A stretch of DNA of 42,633 nucleotides, from the NCBI GenBank assembly GCA_013285945.1, contig JABDGP010000023.1, positions 1 through 42,633 on the forward strand, given 5' to 3'. Below, piece after piece: positions 17,053-25,645 of the stretch. This DNA is from Bacteroidota bacterium. GTDB lineage: Bacteria; Bacteroidota; Bacteroidia; Cytophagales; Cyclobacteriaceae. A model generated the notes under the pieces. It did no database searches and was not told the origin of the DNA. It saw only the letters and a list, made by a program, of their open reading frames with translations. Numbering within the stretch: position 1 is the first letter of the stretch; every line of letters starts with the position of its first letter. The position numbers and the translations under genes are program-made.

Positions 17053-17540
17053 TAGTATTTCTTTAAAAGAATTTTCAATTCAACCTCCAGGCGATCAATC
17101 TCTTCTCGACTATTGAGTGCGTAATATCCGCGTATTCGTTTTTGATCATCGATGAGCACTACTTTAAAAGGGTCTCTTATAAATAAGGAGCATCTTTTCC
17201 ATTCTGCCAACCGGTCGGCTACAACCACATTCATATCTATTATTTGAACTTCGGAAGAATCTGATCCTTCGCATGCACGTGCTAATTCCCTTCGTTCGAC
17301 CTCGCTCGCATCCGTTACTAACAATAAATTATGATGTCGCCATCCTATCGCTTGCAAAGAGGTATCACTCAGCCGATACTGCCCTTGGCTGGTCACACTA
17401 CAATCAGATGAGATATACGTGACACCTTCCTGATAATAAATCGGTATGTCAAATTGGTTCTTTCCAAAGTTTCTTAGAAAAACAAAAACCAAGACTGGCA
17501 ATACAAGCGCAAGCAGCAAATAGACGATCTTCTTATTCAT
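17052..17540 (-). CDS. SCO1/SenC-like protein lacking the copper-binding motif
   Basis: A 162-residue protein with an N-terminal membrane anchor (about 5-24). The N-terminal region (NQFDIPIYYQEGV) and the C-terminal region (VLIDDQKRIRGYYALNSREEIDRL, read in two halves at about 128-141 and 142-151) resemble SCO proteins of Bacteroidota. The CxxxC copper motif is missing, and the partner histidine is replaced by Asp123 in the RDPFKVV segment. Cysteines 47, 90 and 117 remain but are not spaced as copper ligands. The protein is about 50-60 residues shorter than usual SCO members. It may have lost copper delivery and kept a scaffold role. It precedes DUF420 with a one-base overlap (TAATG) and follows a probable terminator, so it likely has its own promoter or relies on read-through. 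Confidence 0.6.
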   Translation of the reverse strand: MNKKIVYLLLALVLPVLVFVFLRNFGKNQFDIPIYYQEGVTYISSDCSVTSQGQYRLSDTSLQAIGWRHHNLLLVTDASEVERRELARACEGSDSSEVQIIDMNVVVADRLAEWKRCSLFIRDPFKVVLIDDQKRIRGYYALNSREEIDRLEVELKILLKKY

Positions 17541-17550
17541 TGAAAATTGG

Positions 17551-17586
17551 AAATAAAGAAGGCTAAAGTCTCATCAACCTTAGCCT
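17551..17586 (-). terminator. Probable terminator at the end of the act-cox structural genes
   Basis: AGGCTAA (17560-17566) and TTAGCCT (17580-17586) form a 7-bp stem with a 13-base loop. Reading the minus strand, TTCTTTATTT follows the stem. It sits between the oxidase subunit IV gene and the SCO-like gene. The stem is short, so termination may be partial. Confidence 0.45.
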
Positions 17587-17609
17587 CTTTTATTGTTATC
17601 AGATTATAA

Positions 17610-17948
17610 TCAGAATTTCAGAAAGTTGATATCAGAGAGTTTCATTCCTTCATAAACAAACGCTACCAGCATCCAGATAATAAAAACTGTCGGAATCAGG
17701 ATAGACCAAATCAGGACTTTCGCTTCGTGGCGCAGATGCATAAACTCACCAACAATGTAAAATGCTTTAATGATAGTCATACCCACAAAAATTGCGGTCT
17801 TCAACGAACCATGTCCCATCGTAAATGCGACTATAAATTCAAATATTGTGATTACCAATAAGATGCCTGCAACTTTCCACAAGTGCATGATCTTTTCTTT
17901 GTCCGGAGGAAGAACAACTACCTGAGGTTCGTGTGAATCGTGCGCCAT
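17610..17948 (-). CDS. Cytochrome c oxidase subunit IV (caa3-type, small)
   Basis: A 112-residue membrane protein with three helices. The pattern GSLKTAIFVGMTIIKAFYIV followed by the GEFMHLRHEAK segment is that of the CoxD/subunit IV family (prokaryotic cytochrome oxidase subunit 4), which stabilises the oxidase. I start at the ATG at 17948 (MAHDSHEP); an upstream reading to 17996 would overlap the next gene and adds 16 unusual residues. It sits 11 bases after the coxC gene and is the last structural gene before a probable terminator. Confidence 0.88.
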   Translation of the reverse strand: MAHDSHEPQVVVLPPDKEKIMHLWKVAGILLVITIFEFIVAFTMGHGSLKTAIFVGMTIIKAFYIVGEFMHLRHEAKVLIWSILIPTVFIIWMLVAFVYEGMKLSDINFLKF

Positions 17949-17959
17949 AGTTTTAAAAT

Positions 17960-18727
17960 TTAAACGAGGTAATAAAATGTAAACACAAATACCCAAACTA
18001 AATCTACAAAGTGCCAGTACAACCCGACCTTTTCCACCATCTCATAACTTCCTCTGCGGTTGTAAACACCCGTTACAGTATTATAATAAATCAAGAAATT
18101 TAAAAGTACACCGCTGAATACGTGGAAACCGTGAAAACCAGTGATGAAGAAAAAGAAGTCAGCAAAATCATGAGGTCCATACTGGTTTTCATGAAGGTTG
18201 GCTCCATAAATGACTCGTGATATCCATTCGCCATTTACAAATTCTTTAATAGTGGTTCCAGATTCCGTACCAACAATAAAGTGTGTCCACTCCCATGCCT
18301 GGCAACTTAAGAAAGTTATACCCCCAAGAATTGTCCACAACATCCATTTTTCTACTGCTTTTTGATCCATCCGGTGACCAGCTTCAACAGCCAATACCAT
18401 CGTTACACTGGACATGATCAAAACGAAGGTCATGATACCCACAAATACAAGTGGCAATGCCATGCCGTGCAGAAAAGGAACTGCTTCAAAGACTTTCTCG
18501 GGGATCGGCCAGTATTCAGGCGAGAAAACAAATGCATCGTGAGCCCCCGTAAATGCAGGATGTGATGAACGGATCAGTCCGTAAGTAATTAATAACCCCG
18601 AAAAGGTGAATGCATCTGAAAGCAGGAAGAACCACATCATAAGTTTGCCATAGCTGACGCCCATCGGGGACACTCCGCCATCCCAAACGTTTCTTCCAGT
18701 AATAGTAGTGGCTGTAGATTGTGACAT
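17960..18727 (-). CDS. coxC: Cytochrome c oxidase subunit III
   Basis: A 255-residue membrane protein of the CoxC/CyoC family with about six or seven helices. The family signature near the end is clear: an FFFITGFHGFHVFSGVLLN stretch at about 190-208 and GLYWHFVDLVWVFVFTFYYL at about 235-254. The N-terminal KLMMWFFLLSDAFTFSGLL stretch is also typical. Subunit III stabilises subunit I and supports proton uptake. It is preceded 10 bases upstream by a second, shorter subunit III-like gene. The segment between helices (about 140-190) is longer than in the shorter paralogue and contains a soluble loop with EWTHFIVGTESGT. Confidence 0.93.
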   Translation of the reverse strand: MSQSTATTITGRNVWDGGVSPMGVSYGKLMMWFFLLSDAFTFSGLLITYGLIRSSHPAFTGAHDAFVFSPEYWPIPEKVFEAVPFLHGMALPLVFVGIMTFVLIMSSVTMVLAVEAGHRMDQKAVEKWMLWTILGGITFLSCQAWEWTHFIVGTESGTTIKEFVNGEWISRVIYGANLHENQYGPHDFADFFFFITGFHGFHVFSGVLLNFLIYYNTVTGVYNRRGSYEMVEKVGLYWHFVDLVWVFVFTFYYLV

Positions 18728-18737
18728 GTTAATTAGT

Positions 18738-19325
18738 TTACCTGTACAATAATAAGAAGATGAACAAATATAGCCAAAGGCCGCCTAAAAAATGCCAGTA
18801 AGTTGTGCACATTTCTACTTGGGCCATGTTTTTTGAATGTATTCGGCCTTTAAAAGCCGAGATCAAAACGATCAGAAGAAAAACAATTGCGCTGATGATA
18901 TGGAGAGCATGCAACCCCGTTAAAATATAAAGAAATGAGCCCGATGGATTGCCAACCAGATAAATACTGCCAGCCACCAATTGCTTCCAACCGAAAAATT
19001 GGCCTATCAGAAACAGAAGACCAAGTATGGTAGTAATCAATACCATCGTCTTAGTCATTTCCTGATTGTCTTTCTTTGCCGCAAAGAAAGCCCACTGCAT
19101 AGAAACGCTGCTTCCTATGATTATTATAGAAGTTAGATAAAAAAGAGATGGGAGCTCAAAAAATACCCAGTTGCCTTCAGCTTGCCTAACAATATAAGCT
19201 GACGTCAATGACATAAAAAGCATCATCACGCTTGCCAAAAACAACCACATCCCGAACTTCTTCGGGTGCATAGCCATCGGCTTCTTAGGCTCTTCTACGA
19301 TTCGAAGGTCAACGATCTCTTCCAT
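18738..19325 (-). CDS. Second, shorter cytochrome c oxidase subunit III-like protein
   Basis: A 195-residue membrane protein with five helices. It shows the subunit III pattern: KKFGMWLFLASVMMLFMSL at about 22-40, LTGLHALHIISAIVFL at about 135-150, and YWHFLGGLWLYLFIFLLLY at about 176-194. The first two helices are missing relative to full-length CoxC, as in five-helix bacterial forms. Tandem subunit III genes are common in the oxidase clusters of Bacteroidota; the split in their work is not known. It follows ctaB by two bases, which points to one transcript. Confidence 0.9.
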   Translation of the reverse strand: MEEIVDLRIVEEPKKPMAMHPKKFGMWLFLASVMMLFMSLTSAYIVRQAEGNWVFFELPSLFYLTSIIIIGSSVSMQWAFFAAKKDNQEMTKTMVLITTILGLLFLIGQFFGWKQLVAGSIYLVGNPSGSFLYILTGLHALHIISAIVFLLIVLISAFKGRIHSKNMAQVEMCTTYWHFLGGLWLYLFIFLLLYR

Positions 19326-19327
19326 GT

Positions 19328-20227
19328 TTATACTTTATCCAACAAATAAGCAATTTGCACTATAGGCAAATACAAAAACGACCCAAACATAATTCGTAAT
19401 GCCGATTGGCGATTGCCTGTTTTCATTAGAGAAAATGTCTGAGCAAAAAAAGCAACACCGCAAACAGTAGCTACAATTGCCGAGTTCAATCCAGTAATTC
19501 CAAATTTTGCCGGCAACAATCCCAAGGGAATAAGGAACATGGTATAAACCATAATTTGAATAGCCGTATTTAAATCTTTTCCACCGCCGGAAGGCAATAG
19601 TTTAAAACCAGCTTTTTTATAGTCATCATCGGCTACCCAGGCAATTGCCCAAAAGTGTGGAAACTGCCAGATGAACTGAATTCCAAAAATGATCATCGCC
19701 TCATGGCTTATCGAATTAGTTGCAGCAATCCAGCCAAGCAATGGCGGTAACGCCCCAGGAATTGCTCCCACAAAAACTGCAATGGGGCCCACCCTTTTCA
19801 AAGGCGTATAGACAAAACTGTACAACACCATTGAAACAAATGAGAGAAGTACTGTAAAGAGGTTGGTAAAAATAGTAAGTATTAAAAAGCTTAGAGTCAT
19901 GCAAATAATCGCAAAGACGATCGCTTCATTGACGGAAATCCGGCGCGTTGGAATTGGGCGGTTCATGGTGCGGTTCATGATTTTATCAAGATCCCGCTCA
20001 ATGATTTGATTGATACAAACTGATGCACCAGAGAGCAGAAAGCCACCCAGGGTGAGCATCAATAAAACCGTCCAGTTAATATTCCCTTGGGCTGCCAACG
20101 CGTAACCAAAAGCACAAGAGAAAGCAACCAAAAATGAAAGTCGCATTTTCAAAAGTTCCAGGTAAGCTCTCGCTTTCGCGGATGCAAATGAAAAACCTGA
20201 AAGTGCCTGTGTTTGTCCTGAAATCAT
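19328..20227 (-). CDS. ctaB: Protoheme IX farnesyltransferase (heme O synthase)
   Basis: CtaB adds a farnesyl group to heme B to make heme O, the precursor of the heme A in this oxidase. The protein has 299 residues and nine predicted helices of the UbiA fold. The first Asp-rich motif and following conserved loop span residues 73-92: N-Q-I-I-E-R-D-L-D-K, then MNRTMNRPIPTRR. The second motif around AWVADDDYKKAGFKLLP (about 197-213) is also clear. It is an integral inner-membrane enzyme. It begins one base after the ctaA stop and ends two bases before the next gene, so it is embedded in the cox operon. Confidence 0.96.
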   Translation of the reverse strand: MISGQTQALSGFSFASAKARAYLELLKMRLSFLVAFSCAFGYALAAQGNINWTVLLMLTLGGFLLSGASVCINQIIERDLDKIMNRTMNRPIPTRRISVNEAIVFAIICMTLSFLILTIFTNLFTVLLSFVSMVLYSFVYTPLKRVGPIAVFVGAIPGALPPLLGWIAATNSISHEAMIIFGIQFIWQFPHFWAIAWVADDDYKKAGFKLLPSGGGKDLNTAIQIMVYTMFLIPLGLLPAKFGITGLNSAIVATVCGVAFFAQTFSLMKTGNRQSALRIMFGSFLYLPIVQIAYLLDKV

Positions 20228-20228
20228 T

Positions 20229-21314
20229 TCACTTATCTATCAAATCCCCGCCCGTTTTCATTTTGAAAAACAAAAGCAACTGAATCCCAAAAGTGACGGT
20301 GGCCAACAATAAATGTAATGGTTGGATTGCTGCCGGAATATTAAAGTAAGCCAAGCTGGTTCCTGTTATTAGGGAGCCCAAAATTAACAGGAACAGAGCA
20401 AGAGATAAAGCTTTCAGTCCATTTGTTTTTCGGTTTTGAAAGTAGAAAATCGTGTTGAAAAGCAGGGCAATCCACGAAAATGAACGATGAATAATGAATT
20501 CAATGCCCAGTTGACTTACCCAGCTTTCACGAGGCAGGGAATTAGCTAGTTTATCAATAGCTCCTCGTACTTCCGTTCCAAAAAAAAACTGAATCAATAA
20601 AGTAATAATACAAGCCGATAGCACCCATTTACGACGAGCGGCCACGACAATACGCTCATTTTGATCACTCATAAAGACCAAATAAATCAGCAAACCCACT
20701 ATTACCAGTGCGAGAGCAAGATGTATAGTAATGGTCCAGGTAGTCAGGTTGGTAGACACTACTATTGAGCCAAACCATCCCTGAAAAATTACCCCCAACA
20801 AAGTGGCGATCGACAGCCAGAATAAAACAGGCTTTATTCTTCTGAATTGAATCGACTTAACAAAAAGAACTACTATCAATAACCCAATGATAACTCCTGT
20901 GAGTCGATTAAGGTATTCAATCCAGGTTTTCACCGGATTAAAATCAGTTTCGATCAAAATAGACTTATCGGAAAGGATTTTATCAGCAGTTTCATTCATA
21001 CCGATAAGCTGCAAGTAGCGAGCAAACTTCTGGTTCTTCTTTGCTCGATGTGCGGAATAATTCTCTTTATAATCAGGAGGCAATTGCTCTATCGATGTAG
21101 GTGGAGTCCACGAACCAAAGCATCGCGGCCAATCGGGGCAGCCCATACCCGAGCCTGTGCTACGAACAATACCACCGACCAATATTAAAAAATAAACAGC
21201 GATCAGGGTAATCAGGCTAAGCCTGCAAAATCCCTTGATCGCTGTTAAGGTCAATTCTTTACTATGTCTTTCAGTGTTTCTTTTCTTCCACAACAATTGC
21301 AGATCCGCCCACAC
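20229..21314 (-). CDS. ctaA: Heme A synthase (CtaA/COX15)
   Basis: CtaA oxidises the C8 methyl of heme O to a formyl group, giving heme A. The protein has about 361 residues from the ATG at 21314 and eight helices. Landmarks are GGIVRSTGSGMGCPDWPRCFG (cysteine pair, in two parts at about 47-57 and 58-67), the WIEYLNRLTGVIIG segment, and histidines in TITIHLALAL, EFIIHRSFSW and IQPLHLLLAT. The start is doubtful: the ATG at 21314 overlaps coxA by 44 bases, whereas an in-frame TTG at 21254 would begin 16 bases after the coxA stop and give a 341-residue protein ending its N-terminal tail close to the first helix. I keep the ATG but rate the TTG as equally likely. Confidence 0.93.
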   Translation of the reverse strand: MWADLQLLWKKRNTERHSKELTLTAIKGFCRLSLITLIAVYFLILVGGIVRSTGSGMGCPDWPRCFGSWTPPTSIEQLPPDYKENYSAHRAKKNQKFARYLQLIGMNETADKILSDKSILIETDFNPVKTWIEYLNRLTGVIIGLLIVVLFVKSIQFRRIKPVLFWLSIATLLGVIFQGWFGSIVVSTNLTTWTITIHLALALVIVGLLIYLVFMSDQNERIVVAARRKWVLSACIITLLIQFFFGTEVRGAIDKLANSLPRESWVSQLGIEFIIHRSFSWIALLFNTIFYFQNRKTNGLKALSLALFLLILGSLITGTSLAYFNIPAAIQPLHLLLATVTFGIQLLLFFKMKTGGDLIDK

Positions 21315-23154
21315 CCTCGAGCTTGATTAGTTCATTCTCATGTGGCAAGTTAGACTCAGGTGTTTCAGAATAAGGAATGTGCTGTGGTATGTAATCGTCT
21401 TTTGCTCCGGGCTTGCTGTAATCATAAGGCCAGCGATATACAGTAGGAATTTCTCCAGGCCAGTTGCCATGCTGTGGAAGCCGTGGTGTCGTCCACTCCA
21501 AAGTAGTCGAATTCCATGGGTTAGCAGACGCCATTCTTCCGCGGAAGATGCTGTATATAAAGTTGAAGACAAAGAGCAATTGCGCAGCCAGCGTAACAAT
21601 AGCAGCCACAGTTACCAGAAAATTTAAATCAGCAAAGCCGCTAAATGTTTCAAAGTTTGTCCATGAATAATACCTGCGTGGGAAGCCGGCAATACCTATG
21701 TAGTGCATAGGGAAGAAGACCAAATAAACACCTACGAATGTAACCCAGAAGTGAATGTATCCGAGTTTCTCATTCAGCATACGACCAAACATTTTTGGAA
21801 ACCAATGGTAAATACCAGCCACCATCCCAAAGAATGAGGCGCTGCCCATCACCAGGTGAAAATGCGCCACAACGAAATAAGTATCATGCAACTGAATATC
21901 GATTGCTGAATTACCAAGGAACACTCCGGTTATCCCTCCAGTTAAAAAGAATGACACCAATCCAATAGAGAATAACATGGCCGGTGTAAATATGATATTG
22001 CCTTTCCACATGGTGGTGACATAGTTAAATATCTTCACCGCCGAAGGCACCGCAATAATCAACGTAAGCAAGGTAAAAATGGAACCGAGGAATGGATTCA
22101 TCCCCGTTACAAACATATGGTGAGCCCATACCACGAAAGAAAGTATAGCTATAAATAACATAGAGCCAACCATCGCTTTGTAACCAAAAATCGGTTTGCG
22201 CGAGTTAGTAGCTATAATCTCCGAGGTGATACCCAAAGCTGGCAACAACACAATATAAACTTCAGGGTGGCCTAAGAACCAGAACAAGTGCTGGAACAAG
22301 ATGGGGCTTCCGCCTTGATTAGGTAACGCTTCACCACCGATGTATATGTCTGACAAATAGAAACTCGTTCCAAAACTTCTGTCGAAGATTAGAAGTAAAG
22401 CTGCGCCAAATAACACAGGGAACGAAAGAATCCCGATCACGGCAGTAAGAAAGAATGCCCAGATAGTAAGTGGCAGCTTAGTAAATGACATTCCCACCGT
22501 GCGCAGGTTAATGATTGTTGTGATGTAATTGATACTTCCCAACAATGAACTCACAATAAACAAAGCCATGGATACAAGCCACAGAGTCATTCCAAGGCCC
22601 GAACCGGATATAGCTTGAGGTAAAGCACTTAATGGCGGATAAATTACCCATCCACCAGCGGCCGGACCTGTCGATATAAACAAAGACGTAAACATCACAG
22701 CGCTTGATGCAAAGAAGAACCAGTAGGAAAGCATATTCATAAACCCGGAGGCCATGTCTCTTGCGCCTACTTGCAATGGAATAAGGAAGTTACTGAAAGT
22801 ACCACTCAGTCCCGCTGTAAGAACAAAGAACACCATTATGGTTCCGTGCATGGTTACCAGCGCTAAATAAAACTCGGGATCAATTTTTCCTTCAGGTGTA
22901 AGCCAGCCGCCGAGAATCGGTTTCAACCAAGAAAGATTTGCATCAGGAAATCCAAGCTGCAAACGGAATAGAACGGATAAAATACCACCGATCAATGCCC
23001 AAGCCATACCTGTGATTAGAAACTGCTTGGCAATTACTTTGTGGTCTTCACTGAAAACATAAGTTGTCCAGAAATTACCATGATGCTCATGACCGTGATC
23101 ATGCTCATCGTGGTGATCAACTGCTGAATGTGGGTGAATATCTATTGTTGCCAT
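21271..23154 (-). CDS. coxA: Cytochrome c oxidase subunit I
   Basis: Subunit I holds heme a and the heme a3-CuB centre where oxygen is reduced to water, and pumps protons. The protein has 627 residues and 12 core helices. Ligands are visible: His103 (heme a, VTMHGT), His296 with Glu298 and Tyr300 in HPEVY (CuB and cross-linked tyrosine), His345-His346 (CuB), His431 (heme a3) and His433 (heme a). Lys326 (GYKAMVG) marks the K channel; Glu298 in HPEVY marks an A1-type enzyme. The N-terminal 25 residues are rich in histidine and acidic residues, which could bind metal. It lies between coxB (9 bases) and ctaA. Confidence 0.97.
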   Translation of the reverse strand: MATIDIHPHSAVDHHDEHDHGHEHHGNFWTTYVFSEDHKVIAKQFLITGMAWALIGGILSVLFRLQLGFPDANLSWLKPILGGWLTPEGKIDPEFYLALVTMHGTIMVFFVLTAGLSGTFSNFLIPLQVGARDMASGFMNMLSYWFFFASSAVMFTSLFISTGPAAGGWVIYPPLSALPQAISGSGLGMTLWLVSMALFIVSSLLGSINYITTIINLRTVGMSFTKLPLTIWAFFLTAVIGILSFPVLFGAALLLIFDRSFGTSFYLSDIYIGGEALPNQGGSPILFQHLFWFLGHPEVYIVLLPALGITSEIIATNSRKPIFGYKAMVGSMLFIAILSFVVWAHHMFVTGMNPFLGSIFTLLTLIIAVPSAVKIFNYVTTMWKGNIIFTPAMLFSIGLVSFFLTGGITGVFLGNSAIDIQLHDTYFVVAHFHLVMGSASFFGMVAGIYHWFPKMFGRMLNEKLGYIHFWVTFVGVYLVFFPMHYIGIAGFPRRYYSWTNFETFSGFADLNFLVTVAAIVTLAAQLLFVFNFIYSIFRGRMASANPWNSTTLEWTTPRLPQHGNWPGEIPTVYRWPYDYSKPGAKDDYIPQHIPYSETPESNLPHENELIKLEGVGGSAIVVEEKKH

Positions 23155-23163
23155 GATGTTTTC

Positions 23164-24231
23164 TTATTTCAAAGTTACTGTAGTTTGAACTGGGGCATTG
23201 TTTAATGGCATGCCAGCCTTGATCATTGCGGCTTCTTTAAGGTTAGCCGGTACATATTTCAGGTAATCCGGATTTTGCTTAAGCCACGAGTCCTGCGAAG
23301 CCATCCATTTTTCATAATCTTCGGGCTCATCAACAATTACCGGGAATCGCATTGAGAAGTGTCCTTTTCCACAGACTTCAGCGCAAGCCATCTCATAATT
23401 AAAGTTAGGGTTGCCTGTCTCAGCGCGCATCTCCTCGGTGGTCTTTGTGGGCGTAAACTTAAAATGAGTAGCAACTCCCGGAACTGCATCCATCTTCACC
23501 CTGAAATGAGGAAGGTATACGCTATGCAAAACATCCTTGGCACGGATTTTCAAAAGTACTTCTTTGCCTTTTGGCAAATGCAAAGTCAATGATTTGAAAT
23601 CATCATAAGAATTCTTGTCAGTAAGATCAAGGCCAAATTCGTTACTCGCATCAATTAGCTTATAGTTATGATGACCAAGTTCTTTGTCTTTAACTCCCGG
23701 ATAGCGGGCTGTCCACGCAAACTGTTGGCCGATCACTTCGATAACTACTGCTTCTTTTGAGGCAGGGCTTGTGATATCATTCCATGCCCTAAGTCCTTTG
23801 AAAATCAATAAAGCCAAAACAATTGCGGGTACAATAGTCCAGGTAATCTCCAAATAATGATTGTCTGCAAAGAATGCAGCCTTACGATCTTTCTTGTAGC
23901 GATAAGCATATGTGAACCAAAACATTGCAATGAAAATGATTGTAAACGCTACCACCGTCACCCACATGGTGATCCAAAACAGGTTATCCGTAACTTCTCC
24001 ATGTATAGAAGCAACGGGTGGCTCGTATGTACCCATGTGCTTGTATGAATACCAGAAGAAACCAATGAGGCCCACCACCATGAACAGCATAAAAAGTATG
24101 GCGTTGATATTATTCCAAGGATGCTCTTCCTCCTTTTTGTCTTTAGCCACCTCCACAAGATTCCCTATGCGGAAAATCATGAAGAGGATGCCTATCACCA
24201 ATACAACACCCAAACCAATGATCATATTCAT
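23164..24231 (-). CDS. coxB: Cytochrome c oxidase subunit II (CuA)
   Basis: Subunit II receives electrons at its CuA centre and passes them to subunit I. The protein has 355 residues. CuA ligands are His236, Cys283, Glu285, Cys287, His291 and Met294 (CAEVCGKGH). Four hydrophobic segments are seen: one at about 2-20, one at about 43-61, and the two usual anchors at about 86-108 and 129-144. The first two are extra compared with classic subunit II. No CxxCH motif is present, so this is not a caa3-type fusion. Electrons from ActA/ActE must come through a soluble or complex-bound cytochrome. It follows actF by 25 bases. Confidence 0.96.
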   Translation of the reverse strand: MNMIIGLGVVLVIGILFMIFRIGNLVEVAKDKKEEEHPWNNINAILFMLFMVVGLIGFFWYSYKHMGTYEPPVASIHGEVTDNLFWITMWVTVVAFTIIFIAMFWFTYAYRYKKDRKAAFFADNHYLEITWTIVPAIVLALLIFKGLRAWNDITSPASKEAVVIEVIGQQFAWTARYPGVKDKELGHHNYKLIDASNEFGLDLTDKNSYDDFKSLTLHLPKGKEVLLKIRAKDVLHSVYLPHFRVKMDAVPGVATHFKFTPTKTTEEMRAETGNPNFNYEMACAEVCGKGHFSMRFPVIVDEPEDYEKWMASQDSWLKQNPDYLKYVPANLKEAAMIKAGMPLNNAPVQTTVTLK

Positions 24232-24256
24232 ATTACAGCTCTTTAAATCTTTATCA

Positions 24257-25621
24257 TTAAATATGGTGATTCAAACTTTCTTCCATAAATGGATGATGCT
24301 TGGCTACCAATTGAATCTTCGAAAGCGAGTTGAGTACAACATATAAGAAAACGGAACCGAAGACCAATGCCAATCCAATTTCAAGAAACCCGATACCACC
24401 ATTAGTTTTCATCACACCAGGGGTCACCATGTTATAAAAATCAAACCAATGACCTATAACCACAATCGGGCAAACGACTTTTAACATTGACATGTGGCGC
24501 TTGGCATCTCTTGTCATAAACAAGAGGAAAGGAAGCACGAAGTTTAAGAACAGATTAGCATAAAATATCCAACTGTACGGAGCCGTCTTTAACCTGGCAA
24601 TGAAATACACAGTTTCTTCAGGGATGTTGGCATAGTAGATCAACAGAAACTGGCTAAACCAGATGTAAGTCCAGAAAATGCTGAAAGCGAATATAAATTT
24701 ACCCAGATCGTGAAGGTGATTAGAATTAACCATTTTTAGATAGCCGGCAGATTTTAAATTCACTACGATTAATGTGATTACAGATAAACCCGTCACCCAC
24801 CAACTTGCGAATACATACCAGCCGAACATGGTACTAAACCAGTGTGTGTCAATACTCATAACCCAATCCCATGCTGATACTGAAGAAGATACTGCAAAAA
24901 TTACGAGGAAGATAGCAGAAAGCTTACGGGCAGTATACCAGTGCTCAACATTACCATCAAGGTCTTCTGCGAGCATTTCTTTTCTAATCCATGTGAAAAA
25001 CAAATACCAAAGACCAAAGAAGATTATCATTCTCAATATGAAGAATATCGGGAAGCTACCAGCCGCCAATGGCCAATAGAAGAACCCTGATTTACCGGTT
25101 AATGCCTTATCAAAGTGTTCACCCGGAGTATACAAATTACTATGTGTCCAATGAAATAAATCTCCCTTCACAACAAACCACAAAACCAGCATTAAAATGC
25201 CTGCCACTGGAATCCAACTTCCAATTGCCAGAGGGATACGATTAATTCCCGCAGACCAGCCAGCTTGTGCGGCATATTGAATGGCTACAAAGAACAATCC
25301 TATGATACCTATTCCTGTAAAGAAAATATTGTTTTGCCAAAGCGAGGTATAAATCCTTTTCAGCCAAAGGGGACTGCCATGGTGATGTTCTTCTTTTTCA
25401 ACCGCTTCGCTTTTTTCATGCTCTTGGGTAACGGCTACACTAGCAGTAAGGATTTTAGAAATTTCAGCAGATGCTTTCTTTTCATGACCACCGCCATGCT
25501 CATCGCCTGAACGCATTGCCATAAACACGCCAAGTACAAAAAGCAAAAGCCCCACCACGCCTGTGATAAGAATCTGGCGCTTAGTCTCTGGCTTAAAAAC
25601 ATATTTTTCGTCTGCGATCAT
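24257..25621 (-). CDS. actF: Alternative complex III subunit ActF
   Basis: ActF is a large integral-membrane subunit of alternative complex III, the menaquinol:cytochrome c/oxidase oxidoreductase. The protein has 454 residues and about ten helices, in line with the family, and is distantly related to the NrfD-type ActC. A helix at about 15-36 is followed by a His/Glu-rich soluble segment (residues about 40-85, with GDEHGGGHEKK and KEEHHHG), and then the main helical bundle. The SIFWTYIWFSQFLLIYYANIP region (in parts, about 315-335) and NFVLPFLLFMTRDAKR (about 361-376) are characteristic. It follows actE by 24 bases and precedes coxB, linking complex III and IV genes. Confidence 0.93.
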   Translation of the reverse strand: MIADEKYVFKPETKRQILITGVVGLLLFVLGVFMAMRSGDEHGGGHEKKASAEISKILTASVAVTQEHEKSEAVEKEEHHHGSPLWLKRIYTSLWQNNIFFTGIGIIGLFFVAIQYAAQAGWSAGINRIPLAIGSWIPVAGILMLVLWFVVKGDLFHWTHSNLYTPGEHFDKALTGKSGFFYWPLAAGSFPIFFILRMIIFFGLWYLFFTWIRKEMLAEDLDGNVEHWYTARKLSAIFLVIFAVSSSVSAWDWVMSIDTHWFSTMFGWYVFASWWVTGLSVITLIVVNLKSAGYLKMVNSNHLHDLGKFIFAFSIFWTYIWFSQFLLIYYANIPEETVYFIARLKTAPYSWIFYANLFLNFVLPFLLFMTRDAKRHMSMLKVVCPIVVIGHWFDFYNMVTPGVMKTNGGIGFLEIGLALVFGSVFLYVVLNSLSKIQLVAKHHPFMEESLNHHI

Positions 25622-25645
25622 TGCTTCGTTATTGAAAATTTAGAA

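Noticed and set aside
24774-25079. 101-codon plus-strand frame inside actF
   Set aside because: Antisense to a conserved membrane subunit; composition is unlike a real protein.
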